A DNA stretch of 64,000 nucleotides, from assembly GCA_903813345.2 (NCBI GenBank), contig CAIIXF020000008.1, forward strand, positions 12,303,278 to 12,367,277, given 5' to 3'. Shown piece after piece: positions 49,940-63,400 of the stretch (the stretch's first letter is position 1; every line of letters begins with the position of its first letter). The DNA is from Owenia fusiformis. Taxonomy: Eukaryota; Annelida; Polychaeta; Sabellida; Oweniidae. The position numbers and the translations under genes are program-made. Under the pieces are notes generated by a model, which did no database searches, was not told the origin of the DNA, and worked only from the letters and a program-made list of their open reading frames with translations.

Positions 49940-50860
49940 TTTATAAAACTCCATGGGTTTTGACTAAAGGACCATGAGTTGTTTGTAGAATGAATCTGGA
50001 GAGTTTTTTCATGCATTTCGCTTGTGTTTTTCATCTAGAAAAACATCAATAAACTTTAAAACATTTTACTGACTATAAGATTGCGCCAAATAATCCCCCC
50101 AAAAATTCTAATTTTAAAGGATTATCTATGGATTAACATCCAGGTATTTTTATTTTTCAAACTTCAGAGGGCTGGGAATAATTGATTACGAAATCGAATA
50201 AAATAAATGATGTTTTAAATAGGTTTCATGTGTGCCAATAATGTCCCAAAATGTGTAAATGATACCCATTCTTTAATCCCAAGAATTTTCTCTTTGAGGA
50301 ATTTCCCATAGTAATCCAATGGTATAGTTCCAATACACACCTTATTGAGTTGTGATATAAACCAAAACAACCCAATAAGGTGTGTATTAATAATTAACTT
50401 TCCTGTTATCTCAAAATCTGTTTGAAATTATACAATTGGATTACTATCATGGGGAATTCCCCAAAGTGAAAATTCTAGGGATTAAGGAATGGGTACCATT
50501 TACATACAATTTGAAAAACGATTGAATGAAACCTATTTAAAACAGCATTAATAATATTCAAAAATATTCGTTATTAATGATTTCCAGTTCTCCGAAGTTT
50601 GGAAAATAAAAATACTTGGTTGTTAATCCATAGATAATCTTTGAAAATGAGAATTATTGTTTTTGGATTATAGGGTGCAATCTTATAGTCAATAAAATGA
50701 TTCAAAGTGTATGGATGTTTTCAAGATGAAAAACACAAGCGAAATGCGTGAAAAACTCCCCTGATTCATCTTACAAACGACTCGCGGTCCTTTGTAAAAA
50801 TAAATCAAAGACTGTCTATATTACTGTGTCTACTGTCAAAGTATTGAAAATAGTGGTTCT
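49940..50860. repeat. Large inverted repeat with ~430-bp arms
   Basis: The left arm (about 49940-50430) and right arm (about 50436-50860) are imperfect reverse complements, for example GACTATAAGATTGCGCC against GGTGCAATCTTATAGTC. In the spacer upstream of gene A the left arm is at about 30470-31000. The right arm there is broken by the mariner remnant and partly lost. Confidence 0.7.
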
Positions 50861-50944
50861 GCAACAGGACATAAAATTCTAAAGTAAATTTTGGTTGACT
50901 ACACATTGCATTCTAACTTTGAGCAAAGTGAGATTATTAAGGTC

Positions 50945-51405
50945 TTAGTCACTTACTGCCATGCTGCCAACAAGGCCAGATTCATTGTAGATACATCCGT
51001 CACAGGCAGGATCATCTTCATCATCGATCAGCTTCGATATCTTATCATCATGCGCCAGATTAATAAGACTGTCACCATCACTACGTGTCGCAACTGATCT
51101 CCGGCTCGCATGTGTTTGATCTATATAAACAGCTGTTGAACCAGATTGCCGTGAAGAACGATTGCTTGGAGAACGAAGAATTTCCGTTGCTGCACCACTT
51201 CTATTGCACAGACTGACAAAATACCGAAATGTGGACATATTTTGACGTGCCTGTAGTGGCATTCGTTGTGTGATATAACTAGTCGCACTTCTAGAAGCGT
51301 TCTTTAGGCAGAATACGAGGCAAACTAGTAGAATGAGTAAAGCGATGATTGCAATCGATGATATAAACCAGACCTCCTTGTAAAATGGGACCGGAGGCAC
51401 AGTGG
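50945..51405 (-). other. Gene C exon 12: transmembrane helix and cytoplasmic tail
   Basis: The acceptor is followed by a short linker, an uninterrupted hydrophobic stretch of about 23 residues starting VWFISSIAIIALL, then a basic stop-transfer segment (KNASRS). A Ser/Arg-rich tail with an acidic DDEDD patch follows, ending in MAVSD and TAA at 50945-50947. The layout is that of a type I membrane protein. The last codons overlap a good donor (GTAAGT), so a further exon cannot be excluded. GH20 chitobiases are usually secreted or periplasmic. Confidence 0.75.
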
Positions 51406-54400
51406 CTGGAAGAAAAATAAACACATTTCATAATACAATTAACTATTTGTGTGGAAGAAATAATGTAAGATAGACCTGAAAGCTCGATTTATTCTGAATG
51501 TTATTTAATTTCTTTCAGGGAATACAAAGTGTGGTGCCTGTGTCATCCTTTTACGTATACTTATTAGGGATGGATTCCCCGTTCCGACAACGGTAGCACT
51601 TGAAACTGGAATATATTCTAATGAAATTATGGTTCATGAAGACATGCGATTACAACTGCTTACAAATATTTCTGTGAAACACTGTTTTTGACTTGGCAGA
51701 CATGTTCATATGTGTTTTTACAGTATTTGTTATAACTCGTGATGCAATAGAGCGATTTTGTTGACATTTCATCTGATTTATATATTTTTATGAGATACAG
51801 ATAGAAAATTGATATTGTATTAAAAAATATTGTAAACAATGGAACATTAATTGCGACACATTAACCATCGTAAAAATAAGATCTCATTTATGTATGCATA
51901 TATTTTAAACCTTATAATTTACATTAACCATCGTCTATGGACCATGGCATAATGCTGTCAATAAACTAATACGTTTCATTTTAAAATACGTTTCATTTTT
52001 CAATCGTTTTCTTTTCGGGGAAGCAAGGGCAGAGGGAGAGGCACGGGCAATTGGTGATTTCTTGGCACTTTTAAAGTGTTAAAATTGACAAATACAACTT
52101 CAAAAAATTTCAAAAATATTTTTTCAAAGGATTGGTATCGATATGGCGAACTGAATTGAACACTTGTTTCTCATAAAAAACACATTATCAATTTAATGGG
52201 GAAGGTAGTACCAGAGGGGGGGGGGGGGTTGTTTTCATTAACTGTATATCTGATAAAAAGGTACTGTATATTGAACTTGATTTCCACTTTGGATCCATAC
52301 TTTCCAAGGGAAGGGGGGGGGGGGCGTTTCCAAGGGGGCGTAACGGTTTGGGGTGAACCTTTTAAGAATTTTGTTTTTTTAAAAGATTGAGTTTTTAGGG
52401 GCTAATTTTGTTTAAACATATTTAATTAAATTATTAATCAGACGAATAAAGTTTTAATTGATTTATAGTATGATTCTATCGCATGCATTATATGATGAGG
52501 TAAGCTGTGATGAGAAATGGAGAGACTCATTACAACATATTGCCCAAAAGTCGGGGCCTTTGACCAACATACCTTCTATCTGGATCTGTCTACTCGCTCT
52601 ACCCGTAGAACTTCTGAAAACAACTATAAAAATAAATACGATTATCAAATACTATTTAAGGTATGCTATATCATCATGAGACATACTAAAGCATTCTGAC
52701 TTATTCATAGGTGAATGGTAGAATAGCTTTCCAAGACAAAATTTACAAGACGATTCCTCAACTTTAGGTGAGAAAGCTATTATTCTTAAGAATATCAAGA
52801 AAACCTCGATATGGGGATTGTCAAGACTCCTACTCCTATTGTCTCCTTACAATGGGTAGGATATAATATCTATTTTTTTGCTTGCAACGGGTGGGATATA
52901 ATATTTATAACTAGACTGTGGAAATTGAACAAGTTCAATTTCATACTCCAGATGACAGATTTGTCATGACCTGACTAGACGTGAGTGATGACCTGACTTA
53001 TAACATATCTGATTACCTGACTGATGACATGACTGATGTCCTGACTGATGACCTGACTGATGATCTGACTTGTCACCTGACTGATGACACGACGGATGAC
53101 CTGACTGATGACTTAACTAATGACCTTACTAATGACCTGACCGATGACCTGACCTGACTGATGACATGACTGATGAATCGATTGGTAACCTGACATATGG
53201 CCTGACTGATGACCGGACTGATGACCTGACCTGACTTGACTGACAATGGTATTTTTCAAATATTGTTTTTAATACTTTTAATACTTTTTCCAAAATTTCA
53301 AAATGTGTACCAGAAGTGAAATTGCAATTCTGATTTCAGATTCGGCATCCCGAAAAACTTTTGAGAAATGTTTTTGCCACCTTTAAACACTGGATTTGGA
53401 TAACTTTTTAGTTGACCTACTGTCTGGATACTTTATCTTAAAACCGGGTCAAAATTCCTTTAGACGGCGAATGGCTAACACTATAAGCATAATTTTTTCA
53501 AAAATACTAAACACCCATTCTCAATAAGAATGCAAAATCGATGTCCCAGGGCTCAATCTCAGCATTTACATTACGAACATCACTTTTTGTTGTATATATA
53601 AATAGTACATATGACCCTCTACCTAGCACATATGTAATATATAATTTCTCAGTTACACCTATTTTATTATATGTACTAGAATAGGGCTATTCATCAGTTA
53701 CGTGACTGTCGCCATATCAAAAATCAGGATTGTATGGTGCCATTAGAACACTTTTCATGCGTTACATCCCATATAAAGTGGTGTTTCATACACAGGACGA
53801 TCCCAGCTTCTGGTTAAATGACAGAAACTATCATTTTGACATATTTACCATGTTGAAAATGTTCCTTGACAAATGTCGCCAGACTTTTTTATATCAACCC
53901 CCTTGTGCTATAAATCATATAAAAACTGGTGAAAAATTAATGTTTTATATGTGCCATATTCGTATCTGGATTCCAATTTGAATACTTAATAGAACGTCGT
54001 ACAAGTTGATATTTGAAACGTTGAGATTTGGGGGCCAGAAAATTATAATTCCCGTTTTTCATGAAGTTATAGATAAGAAAATCATTTACGTGATCATAGT
54101 TTCCACAGGCAATAAGTGTCTGAGCATATTAATGTTATATCACCTTATTGTATGGTAGGAGTGACCCTGGCTGATCAGTATTTTTAACTAAATTGACATT
54201 GTTTGAATATAATACAGCCAGCAAAAGGGTATTTGCATCATTTACGACACCATCATTTACGATACCTAGTAGTACGAAAATAACGGTTACCATACTCCTA
54301 GCTCTGAATAAAGTTTATAAAGCGGGAAATTTGAGTATCCATATTCATTTGAATCTGAATAAAGAAACACTACCACCTTTTTAGAGTAAATCCACACAAT

Positions 54401-57400
54401 TTAACGTATATATCACACCTAATATAGTATCTCTCTTGTTAAAAGAAGATGTAGTGTTAATTTGATGTTATCTATGGCATAAACACAGTCGGTATAAATG
54501 TGAAAATGAACATAAAAACACTTTTCTATCATTCATTTTGAAGTGAACCTATAGTCTTGCGTTTTCTATGTCATAAATTACGTTACCCATGGTAACGTAA
54601 TTGATAAATTCTATTGCACACATTTTCTATCGTCAAATCTTTACAGATATGTTCATTTATCAACTTGTACTTTGCGTAGATGGGAAAGCATCCTGCTGAA
54701 ATTCAAGAAGACTATCGTGATAGGAAAAAAGCACCAAATAGAGCGTGCTCGGGTTCATAAATGCATTGTCTCAATAGCTGCGTGCACTATCTGAAAAGAT
54801 AAAGACCATAAAAGAAAAAAATATGTCATTGCGTCCGAGACATGTTATGTTAGTCTCAGATAGCGTAATAATACAGGAGACAAATCAAAAAGAAGAAAAC
54901 TGTTAGCACAGTGTAGCAATGACCCAAGTAGGCTTAATGCCGATAACAATGATTGTGACCGTGTTTATGGCAGTGGTACAAGTAACACACAATTTATAGT
55001 TCATATTAATTTTGCCTGGAATTTTGCAAGAGGACATGCATGGCTCTTTAGAAAATGGATAAGTAGAACTTGGGGACGTACGTAGCCATAAGAAAACAAA
55101 GCTCCCTGAACATAGATAAACAGGGACAAAACAATCACAAATCATTCCCAAGGATCTTACAGAAGCAGAGAAAAATAGAATGAAGGGTCCAAGCACGCCA
55201 AAAACACCAAAGAGTGCAGGGGAAAAGTGATGCGATGCAAACTTTAGCATAGTGATATCCCTAGAGTTGATGCCTGAAAAGTGTTCAAGTCTAGTTGATA
55301 TAATATTACTAAAGGCGATGGAAGATGATACAAGCTTAAGGGCCTTGCCTGGCTTGACAAAAATGAAATGAGTACTCGACGTTTACCACAAGCAAAGGAA
55401 TATTTTGTTGAAGCAAATAAACAGTGTTAAAAGTGCACCGCACAAAATGAAACGAACCAGGAATGACATACAAGAAGAGACAACCAAGAGTATTCTGACT
55501 GCGGACTGAGAGTGGAGATAAAGAGCTACATCTTGGCGATTTTTTTCACTGCAGTTTACAATACTGTTGGTATGTCGAAAAGGCACTGCATGTGATACTG
55601 ATGATGATAAATACTATTTTTTAGGAAAAGAAGAATCTCCAATGGTCTCTAGAATGTTACGTTATTTGGCTGAGAGTCTCAGATTTTGAGTGTGTAGTAG
55701 AAGAGTCAATCCCAACAGGGAAGTTTAAAGGGCTATTTAAACTCTAGATCTGTGTCCTGAGATTTAAACTCATGTTCTATGGGATCTATATGTCCAAGCT
55801 AGGATTTAGAAACGTTTTCAGGAGTTCATATGTACCTATGATATAAGAGTAGACACTGAATGTTGTTACTTTTTGACGATAATCACAAATTATATAGTAT
55901 AGTTTTGATCTTGTGATTGTAAGTTTTGTAATCACTTACGTTACAAAGGATTTAGCATTACAAATGTGTGAAGAAAGGTTATGTCCTTTTAATCCTGTAT
56001 ATATTCATTCCAACATATAGCGTATGTGACAATATATTAATTCATTACGTGTTTTGTGCATAAATAATGTTTGTGTTAGCTTTAATGTTTCTATTGCAAA
56101 AGTTAGTTAATTTCACCATCATTTACGTTACATGATGGTCCACAGAACTATGTTTTTTAAATGTTACTATTGGTTAAAATGTAGTGTAAACATGATAAAA
56201 GAAGCACCAGTTGATGGTTTAACCATGATCACATATGATATGACTCATTCTACGATGTTACTTTTTTGGATCATATACGTTACCAAGGGTGTAACGATAT
56301 ACAAATCTCAAATACATTTTGTATGGCATATCAAACACCAAGATACGGCTATCATTTTATTCCGAACACTATTTCTAATCAGAAAAGAAATATAAATTTA
56401 ATGTTATCAAACTGAGTTTTTATAAAGTTGGAATGACATGTAGCACTTAGGTTCTGTTTGTGAAAAGGAATAATAAGTCACATTTTAATTGTTGACTTCA
56501 ATGTGAATTCTTTCCACTTGTGTATCTTCAAAATGCCTGATGTATGATTTAGTATTAAGACAAAATATATCCTTATTGTTAGGAACAAAAACAGACATGA
56601 GAATAATATGTTGAATGAAAATATAGGTCTCTTGCTACGACAACCCCCTATAACGTAAATGACAGAGACTTACTTTTTTAAATGAATACTAGATAAGCTT
56701 CAACATGTGACTTTTCCATGAAGGGGTATGAGATTGATGAAGATATTTTCACTTTAGATACTTAACATATATTCAAATAGAAATACATCAACTTTAAACC
56801 ATTTAAAGCTACTTTAATTTTTGTCAGATTCATACCTGGAATTTGCATTCTTATTGAGAATGGATGTAAATATTTAAGTGTAGTGTCAGGATCGTGAAAA
56901 TAAGAAAAAATCATAGATTTTGACCTTGGCATTCAAGTGTCCAGATTTTGAATTAGGATAGCTTTACTGGTCCTATAACTATTGTAGTTAAAAAAACTGA
57001 ATATAGTCCCAACACAATTGTGATGATGTCGAGTCTATGAGCTCATATATTGGTACAATTGTCATCTTTTTGCAATGACAATATGCGATTCTTCTAAAGT
57101 GTGTTTATTTAGGTAATCTGAAGGACAATTTGGAGTCAAATGGCGTATTAATTTTGGCTTTATTTTTTAAGAATTTCAATCTGTGGCAGCAGAGGGAGGG
57201 GGTAGTGTTCAGTGCAAAATGTGACGTTTTAATCCACTGACCAATAATAAGGCAAGTTTGGCGACACATCTGTCTTACGCATTGTCCATATAATACTAAA
57301 TACACGTGACACTAGGCATGATTGTGATACCTTGGCTTCAATCTGAGTAGCGTACACTTCGTTCTGCATTCCGCAATTGTTAGTTTGATGAAGGAAATCG

Positions 57401-60400
57401 TATTTATTTCTCGTACCATTTCGTTTGGGGAATTTTTGATGGAGGAAGGTGAAGTTTCGTAAGGTTGTCAATGTCATACGAAATTTTCAAATGCTTTTAA
57501 CCAGAGAAAATAATTGGGCGATTTAAATTTGATTTTTAGTTCTGGAATGCTCGGGATGTCTTCTTTCAAGGCAGATAGACAGTGTTGTTAAATATTTCTG
57601 GGAGGCTTTAGATATGAAAATAGATCAAATACGAAATGCTTTTTGTATTTAACCTTTAAAGGTTCCTCGAATTTCAGACAAAACTATTTAATACAGTACA
57701 AGTATTGGCGAACCTGACAAATCGACCAAAACTTCGACCTTGACATTTGAGCTCTCAACATTTTAGAATAAGTTGGATTGAAATTTGATATTCGGATTCC
57801 TAAAAAGATTCTACAACCCTAACCCTGTAACCGTAACCTCGTCTCTAACCCTAACTCGGAGCTAACCCTAACTCTGGTTCTAATTCTAACGCTAATCCTA
57901 AAGCTGTCTCCAACCCTATATGGTTTTTGCTCAAATAACGTTTTTTGGGCAAATAGAGCACCTTTCCATCTTCAGGGGAGACCTTCAAACACTTTATAAC
58001 TAATGGCCCGATTTCAATTTGGTTGACAGTTCTGAAATCCTCAGGATATTTGCCTTCGCGACAATTTAGTGATATTTGAATTTAATATTCTGCGATCACG
58101 AAGGCCCCGGGGGACAAAACACTGAAAATATTATTCCCCTTATTGAGCTTTGAATATTCTGACACCAACACCAATACACACGTAAAAGACTAAATTATAA
58201 CTCTAACCCTAGCTTTAACGATCGGGCTAGTTTAACTCTAATCCCAACCCTAAACCTAACTGTAGCTCAAGGACTAACCCCAATACAAGCTCTAGCCCCG
58301 ACCCTGGGTTTAACTATAATCATAGTTTTAATCCCTTAGCTTTCATCCTGACACAAATCTAAAAATTAACTCTTTCAATTCGGATAATCTTTGAAAATAA
58401 CGATTTACTAAAACGTATAGAAGCTTTAAAGGAATGCTTTCCCCGAATTTTAGACGAAAATATTGAAGTGTAAGGCGTCTATCGGCAAAACTAATGAAAT
58501 TACATAGATTGTGACCTTGACCTTAAAGCTTAAAAATTTTGAGTTTACTGACATTTTTAGGTCTCTAATGCATCGTTTTTATCTATATTAAAGTGAAAAT
58601 TATGATTTTGAAAAGTTGACATTTTTCACTCTAAAAGGCCGTAGAAAGTCAACGGGTCGTCGGATTTCAATTCGGTTTGTAGATTCGGAATCCTGAGAAA
58701 ATTTCCCATTATTTTGACACTTAACACGTTGAATTTGGAGAACTTTATTTTCTGACCTTCTTTCCGGACGACATATCTCAAAATTGGGAAGAGTAATCGA
58801 AAAAAGGTCCCCAAGGTTTTTTATAGGTTATTTCAAAGGAATGCAATGGAACATAAATCGAGACGTAAAACTGAAAAATAGTGGAGAAAACTGGAAAAAT
58901 TACGTTTTGACTTAGTTTTTGACCTTTGACCTAGATAAAAAATTGACCCAATTTACCATCGACTAGGCCTCTAACCTTGATAAACCATATACTTGTCTTT
59001 ACTGGAGACCTCATAGTTTCTGAGAAAACTTGGTTAGAAAAATAAAAATAAGAAAAAGAAAAGCTATGAAAACAATATACTCCAGATTTCATCTGGAGTA
59101 TAATAACTCTTTAGATATGGGTTAGACATGTTCGAGTCAATCAGTAAAACAACTCACATAGTCCTGAGGTAGATCGTACCAGATGGAGAAGATGTAGATG
59201 GAGAAGATGTGAATGTATTCCATGTGCTACCATCTGTACTGTACTGTATTGTCTCACCTGGGTAGCCTGTGTTTGCCTCTAATTTACCATCAACGATTCT
59301 ATAATCATGGAATGCTTTGCAAAGCTAAGATTTTGACAAAAAAATTTCAAAACGTTTTATCTCATAACGGAATTTTCACTTATGTATACCTTGCTCCAGG
59401 CAGGGACACTCTGTATTTAATCTGCAACTCCTCTAATCTTTTCAGCTCCTTATATCCCAAAGTAAGTGCAAAACTCTCCCAGTCATCACGCCTCATAGCT
59501 TCTCTCTCGGTCTTATCTGAACTGGATTCCCAATCTGCCTTGTGCCAGGCCCTCTCTGCAAGGGCTATGATCCTTGGAAATATCATATAGTCTAACTGTT
59601 CTCCTGTTCGCACAGTTTCACTCCATAGTTGACCTTGTATACCTAATAAGTTGGGGACAGTTTTGAGAATTAATGATATTAATCATAATCAATTATATTA
59701 ATATATACTCTTAAAAACCATGTATTCGACTTTCTAAACCCGAAACGAAAGTAAAACTCATACTGTAAATGGATATTCACCTCTATTCTCTATTTTTGAA
59801 AATAATATATTCAGTAAACATTTATCAAAAATAATTTCCGAGTAGACAATTGAATTGTTTTACTTTCCTCATACTAAGTGTTAAGGTTTCTTTGTGAAAA
59901 TTAACGATACAGAACATCAACGTATTTTGGGAACTCATTTTTGACCCAATTTGTAATTTAAAATACAATTTAACCTTTTTATTGTCATAAAAATAAGTGT
60001 AGATACCTAAAATCTTGATTCCTGCCTAAATGCTATACCTGAACAGAAAGAGCCAAACAAAATATCAATTTCTTTACCTAATTCAATTTTCTCTACCCGA
60101 TCTTTAATTTAAAGTATGTTAGACCTACCAACTATATTTTCAGGCTTTTCCAAAGGTAGACACCATTCTGCAGATTTTGCACACTCAGTCTCTTTATTCA
60201 GCACCTCACCACTCCTTGTAAAATCTATGTTGTCATGGAGACTATCGGGCATAAAACCAAATGTTTTTTCTGTGTCAACAAAACGTGGACCCCAGTAAGA
60301 ACCACGCTCTTCTGGATCAGGCTCATAGGGATGGTCAAAAGACGTGTGTGTTGCCTGAGACATGACCGTCTGGACAAGATGTGATATGTTTTTTGGCAAC

Positions 60401-63400
60401 ATACGTAATGGATTTACATTTCACTATAAACTGGACCAGAATATCAATACACTACTTTGTTTTTGGTAATTAAGACAATAGCTACAAATAAAAAGGATGC
60501 TCAGCCAGAAGTGACTTTAGATGTCGCAATTCTCATTAGAGGGGATTTGCGTGGCAATCGATAACTTACACATCTAAAATACACAAGTATGCATATAATG
60601 TTATGATAATACCTTATATCCAGCATTAGCAAGTTTGTACGCTCTGTTCCCAACACCCAACTCCCAGATATTGTGCCATGTATAGACATACACATCTCTG
60701 TTGTTTTCTAACTTTGTGATATCATAAGCGATATCAATATTATCGTCCCTCCCAAGTATACCATCCTCCCATGCACCTAGACCATAGCCCTTCATGATAC
60801 TAGCTGTTCTTTTCACAAAGTACTCCTTCAGATCTTGATGACTTGCTACTTCACCTGACTCTATCAACTTCTCACAGGCAGTTGATTTAAGCCATGTACC
60901 TTCAGCTACCTGGTCTCCTCCAAATATGAATGTTTTCAGAGGAGCTATACCTTCATGGAGCTTAACTGTCTCATTAAGGACTTTTTCTAGGAAAGCATAT
61001 GTTGAGTTCAAGCAAGGGTTTACACTATTATCAGTAAAATATTGATAAGAAAGATACTTGGAAGGATCATCTGGTTCACTTAGAAGATACTGATCTGCTG
61101 GACTCCCTTGAATAGGATTAGCTTCAAGCCGTTTTCTTCTTTGTTTCATGGCTATGATAGCAGCATGACAGTGGCCAGGAACATCAATTTCTGGAAGGAT
61201 CTCTATATGCCTGTCTGTTGCATACTGCAGAATTTCTCTGAAAGAGGTGCAAGTTTTACAATTTAACCGAATTTCTCAAACATTTGAGAAATTGAGCATT
61301 GTATAGTTAGTAATACCCTTTAGTTAGTTAGTATAAAATATAGATAATTAGTCAAGCTTTTTCATTTATTTTTTTCTCTAAGCTGTACGATTTGCCAAAA
61401 GTGGGATAAACGTATAATAAAGGTCATGATAATATATGTCATGGGTAATTGGAATTACCTGTAATCCTGGGCAGTATAGAAGCCATTGACAGACTTAAGG
61501 GAGGTTGGACCAGAGCCAAGTTGAGAAAGAACACAACGCTTTTCTGCAAGGTCATGGCATCTGAACCCGCCAATCTTAAAATCAAAATCATCTGCATTGG
61601 TATAGAAACAAGAATATATGTTATGGTGTGGGACAATAAAACATGCGTATTAATCACAAGTACAAAAATTGTCCGATTTCATTTATTTACAAAGCACTAT
61701 ATATATGAGGAGAAAACTAAAGAGTTCTGAAAGCAATATCTATATTATGAGAAGAACATAAGAAGATTCCCAACACTTTTACTTACCTCTGTGAGTTCTG
61801 GAAGGCCATCAATCTCAAGTCTCCATCCTTCATCATCAGTTAGGTGAATGTGGAGTTTGTTCATCTTATAAAGGGACATGCCATCGATGAGCCTCATTAT
61901 ATCTTCCTTACTGTGGAAGTTCCTAGCCACATCAACATGCAAGCCTCTGTACTTATATCTAAATCAACAGTACAACTATAACTCCAACCTTTGTATCAGG
62001 TTCATAGCCCAATGCTCATAACTTTTACAAGTATCCTTTATGGTGAACAAATAGCTAGCTTAATTAAATTTCCACTAAAGGAAGCATCCTCACCCTCCAT
62101 TTTATAAAATTATGAAAAAATGAATTTTGAACATGGTATTTCTAATCTGAACTAACCTAGGTTGATCACTAAGTCTCAAAGCAGGAATCCTCCCTTTGGT
62201 ACCGTCATGGATGCTAATAAGAGATTGGATGGCCCAGAAGACCCCAGAAGCAGTCTTTCCCTCGATGGTGACCACATTGTTGCTTGCATCAACTACAAGG
62301 GTGTGCGCCTCGCTGTTACTGGTAGTCTGATCATCCACAAGCAAGTTATTGTTAACTTGGAGCAAAACATACTTAGAGCTTGGAGTACCTGTAGTTGTTC
62401 CCATTGTCAGTTTTCCTGAAATGATTTTCAGACCTCTATTTATACACGTTTTTGATATTGTTACTTTCATCTGTATTTGATTTCCTAAATATACTTGATA
62501 TCATACCTGATAGATATTTAGCTTCTTGTTGCAAATTATCCTTTATCACTATGACCCAGTCTCCAGTTGATATAGAAACAGTCGATGTGTCATCTACCTC
62601 TACTTTGACAGGTGTTGGGAGAACTAAGTGTTGAGCAGCACCAAGATCATCTTGGACAGCATTGATAGTGAATCGCTTTTCAGGGGTATAGGGATCATAC
62701 CTAGAAAATAATAGTGCCATTATGTTAATACTGTAAACGCCCGACACGTTTGATCTTGCATTCATTATACCATTGTAAATAATCATGGAGAAAATTCATC
62801 ACGTTTAATGTTTGGAGAGTTGGGTTTGATATAAATTGTGTTGACTTGTCCTTTTTGTCTTAATTTTAGGGTGTGATATTGAATTATTGCATTTAAACAT
62901 ATTCAAAGTGTTTTAAGTACATACTTGTCACCTTCGTATCGTTTCCATTTCTCAGCCGAATCAAATGCAGTAACGAAATCAATATCTTCCGATGCTGTAC
63001 TTTGAATCGTACGGGGCTCAAGACCATCGGCTGCCACATACCAGTTGGGCATAACATCACTTCGAGAAACCATCCACTCTCCAGCAATGAACGAAATTTC
63101 ACGCGATTCACCAACAGCAATATTCGTAAATTTGGCAGTTGGTTCGAGTTTAAACAAACAACCATTTACATGGGACCATTTTGCACCAGTCTTGGGGTCA
63201 GTGTATCCATTTGGTTCTATGTACATGTAATTTCCATTGTAGATTTTTGGCTCTTCTATTATCTTAATATGGCAAAAATATATGGCCCATGCATCATTAT
63301 GTATAACCTTATTACCAGAATTCTTAAAGGTGATTTTCCCTGTGTATGTCGCATCATTGGGCACGAAGTTACTGACAACTTCATATGTGATGCCCAGATT

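Larger units (their letters stand above)
52912..59105. mobile_element. 6.2-kb insertion in gene C intron 10
   Basis: Intron 10 is 413 bp in gene B and 6544 bp in gene C. The extra DNA begins with a short perfect palindrome (GAAATTGAAC, two bases, GTTCAATTTC at 52921-52942) followed by ATACTCCAGATGA. It ends with the inverted form of that motif inside the hairpin CTCCAGAT/ATCTGGAG (59081-59099). It contains a 12-bp tandem repeat and CCCTAA-rich stretches. Open frames up to ~115 codons (for example minus strand 54903-55250, hydrophobic) show no family signature. Confidence 0.6.

Noticed and set aside
54903-55250. 115-codon hydrophobic frame, and a second at 55383-55586, as a possible membrane protein gene
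   Set aside because: No motif, no splice support and AT-driven hydrophobicity; kept only as a note under the insertion.
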